DNA of 64,000 nucleotides, taken from positions 1,611,001-1,675,000 of the forward strand of contig JARFJB010000928.1 of the NCBI GenBank assembly GCA_036346205.1, read 5' to 3'. The notes beneath the pieces were generated by a model. It did not search any database and was not told the origin of the DNA. It worked only from the letters and a program-made list of their open reading frames with translations. This stretch comes from Vesta saturnalis (taxonomy: Eukaryota; Arthropoda; Insecta; Coleoptera; Lampyridae). Position numbers and translations under genes: made by a program. This document shows positions 57,691 through 64,000 of the stretch, piece after piece (the stretch's first letter is position 1; the number at the start of each line of letters is the position of its first letter).

Positions 57691-59339
57691 CTTATGCTTA
57701 TATTTTTCTTCATTACGAATTGAACGTATCATTTTGAATACAGCGTAAACACTAATAATGTCTAGAAGATGTTAATTGATATTTAGGGATTTTGACTTAT
57801 TTCATTTTCTTCGGTAATAATTTATTACCGGTCAATAAACAAAGAAAAAAATACTTACTGGTGCTGAAGTAACATTAAACAAACATTAGCAAAAAAATTT
57901 CCTTAAATCTGCGTTTAATGATTAGAGACACGATTAATATAGTACATTTCGAAGATTCTTTTCTATTTTGTTTAATGCATTACCGTATTAAAATAGTGTA
58001 AAATTTGGTATTTATATTAAGTACTTACCTAATTGTACTTGACCTATTCAATAACCTATATTGAATTTCTATTTTATAGCAGAATATACAAAATAAGCAG
58101 CCCTAAATTCAAATCGATACTTCCAAAGAAATTACATAATATATTTATATAATACAGTTGAATGAATCAATAATACAAAACGTGATTATTTAAAGGATGA
58201 GTTCGCGTCATTATGAGTCGCGTCGGGATGAAGTTGGGTCGAGATTATCTCGCGTCAAGATTATGTTGCATCGAAATGATCTCGAGTCGAAGCGGTGGTG
58301 TCGAAGTTGTAGCGGCCAAGTGGCTGCATCGAAATGTGATGGACCCCTTCTTTATAAACCTTGTTCTCACTACATTCTCTACAACACAAACTATATACCT
58401 TTCACTTATATGCTGCAGGTATTGGAATCACTTTTTACTTATTTCTTTTGATGATCCATGAGCAACAGCTGTTCCACTATTTTTTTTAGGTTAACTCCTT
58501 CTACTAAGTTTAATTCCAAAGATTTTCCAGTGGTACCTTCAGCATGGATTTGAATTAGATTATTTATCAATTTATCTCGAAACCTAATACTGCTTCTTAA
58601 GGATGCACTTTTATTCAATTTAGCATCAATTTCACGCACATAAATCTAGGTTTCATTAATACGTCTCTAACACCGCATTCATTCTTGTCAAAGGTAAACC
58701 TAAGTAAGGGTTTCAAAATGTAAACTTTCACCTTTATTACTTTTCTAATGGTGTATTTTTGTTTTTATGTTTACACAAAAAGACACCTTTAAAGAACTCA
58801 AAAAGCTAAGTATTTTAAATAAGTAAGGGTTTTATTCACAGGACCATAATTCCGAAGTAGTTTGAATTTAGTTCAGAAGTTACATCAGGTCGTCATCATC
58901 GATATTACTTTTTTCTTACAAAATGAAACGCAATATAAAGCACAATTACAGCAGTTGTGCCATATTATAAAGTAATTATTTTTTCCCTATACATAACAAA
59001 CACAGCTACCAACCCATTGGCATACTGACTAATTACACTTGTATAAACAGCGACTATAGACGCCATGCATATGTATATACAAGTTGTAACAGAGAAACGC
59101 CAGATAAGTACATTGGAAAGCGTTTAATATCAAGTATTTAGCATAGGAACAAATATCATGCTAAGGACTACTGTAACCGTCATTAGTGAATAGCAAAAAT
59201 TACCAACACTTGTAGCAGTCATTTTCAACGTGAGAGACAGCATTTTGGCAGATACTACCATTCTGCACGTTCTCGTGTGAAGGTCGCCGAAAGAAATTTA
59301 TGAGAATACGAAAATAGAAAGATCTACGTTGTTGGAGTT
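57691..59339. other. intergenic DNA
   Basis: A short TCGA-rich stretch at 58195-58345 carries irregular copies of GCATCGAAATG and CTCGAGTCGA. Otherwise no recognised feature. Confidence 0.4.
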
Positions 59340-60545
59340 ATCACTATTATCTACGTGACTTCAGTCATTTACGTCATCCATCTCATTCTACGTTACAAGC
59401 CGTTTAATCGTTGTCATCTGTATCAATAGTCAGCTATGCTATCTGTCATTTGTTATTTCTGCCGTCTATCACTTGTCTTGTGCCATTTGTGTTACCTGCG
59501 CCATTTGCGCCATTGGCATTTCCTCTACGTAATCTACATCAGCTGCACCTACATCACCTACATGAATTACTAGGGCCATCTTGGTCGTTTAGGTCAACTA
59601 CATCATCTATGTAGTTACACCAATGTCTAGGACATTTGCACACTTGCATCATCTACGTCATCTACTTTATGTCGTCATCTACGTAATTTACTTCATCCTT
59701 ATAATGATTGGCTGTGCCATATGTCATCTCTGCTATTTTCATAAGTTGCACATTACACATCATTTGCGCTAGTTATTTCATCTAATTCATCTACGTCACC
59801 TATGGCATCTAAGTTATCTACGTCAACAACGTTATTTGTCATATAAGTCGATGAGTGATTTAGTTATCTACTGCCACCTACACCAACTTCATTATTCACA
59901 CGACCTACGTCACCTGAGCAATCCACAGCATTTGAACCATCTACATTATCTTCGTATTTGTGCTTCTCTCACACTACTGTTTTTCGAACACTTAAAAATA
60001 AAATAAGTTTGATTTTATTTTATATGATTTCAAGTCATTTACATCAAGTTCGTTATCTGCACTATCTGCAACTCAACACCATTTCAACACTGCTATTTCC
60101 GTTATCTACGTTGTCTATTGATCTAAGCATCTACATCATCATGTTACCACAGTTAATTATTTGTTATGCATCATCTTTACCATCCTCGTTATTCAACCTA
60201 ATTAGTCATTTGCGCTATGTAAGCGTGTACGTCCTGTATGTCATCTGTGTCGTTTATGTTAGATACTCAGTCTACGTTGTCTTAGTGTACTTCGTCTACG
60301 TTATTTACATGTACATTATTTATACCACTAAAACTATTAGCCTTATTTGTGTCATCTTCATATGGATTACGTTGACCGTATTCTTTGTGCTCAGTGATGT
60401 TATCAGCCTTCATTTACAATATCTCTTATGCCGCATGCATCTTTATGTTCTACATTTTCACATGATACAGGTTACCATCTGTATTAGTATCTTACCCATA
60501 TGCTACGTTACTTTGACTAAAACTATCCTTCATCGTTTTCATTAA
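59340..60545. repeat. cryptic satellite of CATCTACGTCATCTAC-like units
   Basis: For about 1.2 kb the + strand is pyrimidine-biased and built of very diverged 12-15 bp units around ATCTACGTCATCTAC, such as TCATCTACGTAATTTACTTC and CTACACCAACTTCATTATTC. The 195-codon frame at 59958-60545 is low-complexity (VYVLYVICVVYVRYSVYVVL) and follows from the repeat; I do not call it a gene. Confidence 0.7.
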
Positions 60546-60659
60546 TCTTTGAACACTTAGATATAATAGCATGAATACTTACATTGCAGTTTATTACAGT
60601 GTACTTTTGTTCAGATACTTTAAAATTCCAAAATTACGGACGGAAATATTTCGATATTT

Positions 60660-60880
60660 TTTTTGAAATGGGATAGGAGTGCTTTGACACTTCCCTTTTC
60701 ATGCTTCATTAAAGCTACAATTTTTTAGAAGACACCTAGTCATTATTAACTAGTCGCTACCAAATTCTTTGCTTTGATATAACCCCAAAGGAAAAATTGG
60801 GGGGTGAGCCGCCTGGCGTTCGAACTGGTTTCTCTTTTGTACCCCTTCGACTAACCCTCTACTCAGACATGTTGCTTTAA
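60660..60880 (-). repeat. possible tRNA-derived SINE relic
   Basis: On the minus strand AGTAGAGGGTTAGTCGAAGG (A-box-like) is followed about 30 bases later by CCAGTTCGAACGCCAGG, which resembles a pol III B box (GGTTCGAANCC). It continues into GGCGGCTCACCCCCC and an AT-rich body. No cloverleaf pairs well and no second copy is in the window, so this is tentative. Confidence 0.3.
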
Positions 60881-63843
60881 ATCATTTCTTACCTCTCTAA
60901 AGTATGGTGACATAGCACATTGTTCAGAATATAAAGATGGAGCTCATGTGGGTTTCGTGTTACATCATTATCAATAAGAGGTATGATTGAATGTATAATC
61001 ACTTAAAAACACTTAGAGTTGTTCACATTTTTTTCAAAAATATGGGACAAGTAACGTTATTTCCCAGATTAGCTGACCACACTCTAATGTCTCACTATAC
61101 CCTATTCTTAAAAACGTAATTCGAAGTAGCGCTCAATAATTAAAAGGCTATAAAATCTTTAAGAGCATAATATTTAACTTATTGGCATTGACACAATTTC
61201 TTTAGAAAATTATCTAATAGCATCTTGAATTTACTGACATTAATTTAAGGTTCAGAATGACTTCAAAGCCTAACACTCCAGTTACTTGCAACAACTCAAA
61301 TCTGATAAATAATTGAGCGTCTATCGGTTACCTGTACGCTGTTATACTAATTACACGAGATAGGGAGGGATGAAATTAAGTGTTAAATCATGGTAGAGCG
61401 GTCAAGCAATAAAATCACCCGAATTAGAATTAACGAGCTTTGCGTATTGATGATTCAACCCGTTAATTATGCACTGGGAAAGAAGCATCAAAAAAACCTA
61501 GCTGTTTATTAATCGATAGGTAATCTTACATGTAACATTTATGAATCAAAGAAAAACAAAGAAAGAGTTCAAAATTCAAATACAGCGAAGTGCCTTAAAT
61601 CAGTTTATAAAGCGGAAAAAATTACAAAGTCAAGTAATAAATTAACGGTAAAATGAAAAAGCAGTTTAACTACAAATAAAAATCATAAAAAACAAACAGT
61701 GTAATAACATACAAATGAAATCAAAATCAAAATTAAATCATTACAACAATCATAATGGTAAATATTAATAAAATACCGAGGGTAAATTAATAAGGTAAAA
61801 GCAACAATAAAATGCAGTTTAAATTGTATATAAGTAAGAGTAAAAAAACAACAACAAATAATTTGCAAGTACTCAAGTGTATCGTGAATAAAAGGAGCTT
61901 TTCACCTAATACATATATAGATTCACAGTTGCAATAAGTTAGATATAAAGGAAATCAGTTCGTAAAGAAAACAGTTCTAAATAAGCAAGTTTAAATTAAG
62001 TACTACTATCAACAATTAAAAACCTTTTAAAGGGAAGAGGAAAATAAAACAGTTTAGTTGACAACTGCACAAGGGATGGCCATGGTTTGAGTGACCGCGC
62101 TAGGGCCGACGGGATCTCTTTTTCATAACGCACATTCATCTACACATCGCTTACATTTAAAACAAAAAAAAAATGGTCAACAGTTACAAAATCAGCGAGT
62201 TGGAGTTCGAAAAATGTTTCGCGTCACCTCGCCATGTGTTTGATTGTGTCACGTTTAGCCTTGTGTTGACTTCTGTGGAAAATGTTAATAACAAGCACCA
62301 ATTCTAAAGAATAACACCAATGATCAAAAAATCCATTCAAGTACTAACGCTGGCTATTTAAACAAATTTCGTAATCGAAAGACAAGTCTGTGCAATGTGC
62401 ATGTCGTTGATTGAGTAAATCCTAATGTTATCAAGACACACATCAATACAACAATTGGATATCGTTATTAATTAAATCGCGGCTCTTCCAAATCTGTACT
62501 ATAGTGACAGCATTTTCTAATGTTTACCCCAGCTTATAGAATTGCTTGTTTCGATTTTTAATTTACATTTACGCTGGAATATAGTAATCCTTTAATTTGT
62601 TGATTGATTTGTCACTGTCACAAATACCTAAAAAGTTAGTGAAAGGTTCTTAATATCAAGGAGGTTGTGATTGTTTATCGATATAAATTTGTTTACATGA
62701 CTATTATTAAAACCAACAAAAAAAGAGAACACTTTTGCCCTTTTAACTTACTAAACCATAAACAATAATTTATTTATTGGATCAAATGGTGTACAATTAA
62801 ACGTAAGAAAAGACGTCTATTAATATCCCTTTCCGAAAAAGGACGTGGTAAACATATATCCCCACATTTTCCATTAAACGAAAAATTAATCCGCTCATAT
62901 GTAGAAAACCCTATATGTATTGAACTTCGGCGCAACAAAAACTAACATAATTTTGATTTCGTTGTAAATTTGCAATGTGATTTGATCATGACCGTTGTAA
63001 ACTGTGATATTCTACCAAATTTCATGGGTAACACGGCTTAGTTATCTTCGATTTCATGTTGTTATTAAAATAATACAACTTTCTCCGTCTGCTACTTACA
63101 ACAAATTAACTTTTTGGCGAATGTGTGTATGTTCCTAATGAAATACATGTATACGCTTAAATAATGTAAATTTAAGAGTTGATTTCTTAACTTAAATTAA
63201 AAGTAAACTAATTTCGAACTCAAATGTGCACAAATAGTCGGGACTTACATTCGTATGCACTGGCATTGGCAAACAATGCAACAACCCCGATGGGCTAGAA
63301 ACATCGCAACTATTAGAAACTTTGGTACATTGTTGGGGCTAGCAACAATTTTAGCTGTGACCTGAGTATTGATGTTACCGTTCAATTTGGGCCTTTCCTG
63401 ATTTTGGTGGCGTTCCAATTGCTGGAATCTCGAAAATAGATCCTGAAAGTACTACATGTCGCATTTATTTATTTATTGAATATGCGGACAGAAAATATGC
63501 AAAATATGATAATTGTCATGATTTTTGTTCTAAAGATTGCACAACTTTCCCTAACCAAGATTCTTATGTTACTTCGGTGTTTTATGGTTAATTGACGGTT
63601 TGCTAATTGTTATTAGTGATACTAGATCGTTATTAACACTATAATGAAACGCGTGTAACATTAAACCACGACACAGCCCGAATAGATTTTATTCGCTTAG
63701 TTAAAATATTTATCTTTTAGGTATTAAATCGTGTATTTTTTTATTTATCTTTACTTAAATTTATACGTTTCGGTGACAATTATAGTTATCGTCCTCATTA
63801 ACTGTCAATATTTTTAATTTTTGTTGAGGATGTAAATATAAAT
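60881..63843. other. AT-rich intergenic DNA, nothing firmly recognised
   Basis: No coding family. 61420-62060 is strongly A-rich on the + strand. A 47-codon ATG-initiated frame near 62174 has no recognised motif. Near 63755-63800 AATTTATACGTTTCGGTGAC is shared in part with 45455-45495. Confidence 0.4.
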
Positions 63844-64000
63844 TTATGAAATATGAAAATTGTAAACGCAAATATAGTCCTGCTATTAATATAACAGTTT
63901 GACAAACGTATAGAGATTACATACTTGGCATTATACGTTTATCAAACTGTTATATTAATAGCAGGCTTCCATTTGCGTTTTCAATTTTCATACTTCATAA
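63844..64000. repeat. 157-bp near-perfect hairpin at the window edge
   Basis: The left arm (63844-63912) and right arm (63932-64000) are 69 bp each. They are reverse complements at about 9 of 10 positions, with a 19-base loop between them. The arms include CTGCTATTAATATAACAGTT and its complement. Mismatches cluster at 63874-63878. The arms reach the last base of the window, so the palindrome may be longer. No coding frame. Confidence 0.95.

Noticed and set aside
59958..60545. 195-codon frame with apparent hydrophobic segments
   Set aside because: Low-complexity translation of a pyrimidine-biased cryptic satellite; no family resemblance.
62174..62310. Small ATG-initiated frame after an A run
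   Set aside because: About 47 codons, no motif, no splice or homology support; not above chance.

Overview
The window looks like gene-poor nuclear DNA from an arthropod, most likely an insect with a repeat-rich genome. Bases are AT-rich. There are eight long (TA)n tracts and several minisatellites. The recognisable coding sequence is almost entirely transposon-derived: hAT, mariner, pogo/Tigger, piggyBac, an IS630-like DDE family, MULE/FLYWCH, CR1-like and R4/Dong-like LINEs, and BEL/Pao. Every one is broken. I see no complete host gene, bacterial operon, CRISPR array or rRNA gene. The species cannot be fixed from the sequence.

Layout. 0-2.1 kb: a decayed hAT of the CGGBP1-like type (+). 2.8-5.4 kb: a CA-rich strand-biased tract, small tandem and direct repeats, and a 52-bp minisatellite. 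5.75-11.68 kb: two roughly 500-bp arms in inverted orientation, built of short AATTAAGATG- and GATTGATTT-like units. They enclose a 1.6-kb element with ~105-bp terminal inverted repeats and a 2.46-kb mariner (DD41D spacing) with ~400-bp inverted ends. 12.8-14.8 kb: a piggyBac with TTAA at both ends. 14.95-15.84 kb: a diverged satellite with ~120-145 bp units.

17.3-25.5 kb (-) is one CR1-like non-LTR retrotransposon. Its reverse-transcriptase C-terminus (17.5-17.76 kb) is separated from the rest (21.97-25.47 kb) by a 4.1-kb block flanked by (TA)n. The block carries a Tigger relic (+), an IS630-like transposase relic with a 61-bp intron (-), and an extra C-terminal tail of the same family. 25.86-26.28 kb is a GATGAC/GGTGAC hexanucleotide array.

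26.3-30.1 kb (+) is an R4/Dong-like retrotransposon interrupted by a second piggyBac (27402-29494, TTAA at both ends). A second R4-like fragment (30.3-31.6 kb) and a BEL/Pao relic with protease and integrase pieces (31.7-33.1 kb) follow.

From 33 kb onward repeats thin out. There is a 737-bp MITE (36.02-36.76 kb), a perfect 121-bp tandem duplication (39.78-40.02 kb), a ZMYM1-like hAT fragment (48.0-48.3 kb), a MADF-domain exon with good splice sites (50.73-50.98 kb; the best candidate for a host exon), a jockey/CR1-type RT fragment (51.3-51.55 kb), a third copy of the minisatellite composite (55.4 kb), a FLYWCH/MULE exon relic (57.2-57.7 kb), a cryptic satellite (59.35-60.54 kb) and a 157-bp near-perfect hairpin at the right edge.

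The genes do not form a pathway. The readable story is layered insertion: LINEs were hit by DNA transposons, and microsatellites mark several element edges. I did not find a convincing new functional system. The most unusual items are the minisatellite-armed inverted repeat at 5.75-11.68 kb, the split CR1 element, the MADF exon and the terminal hairpin.
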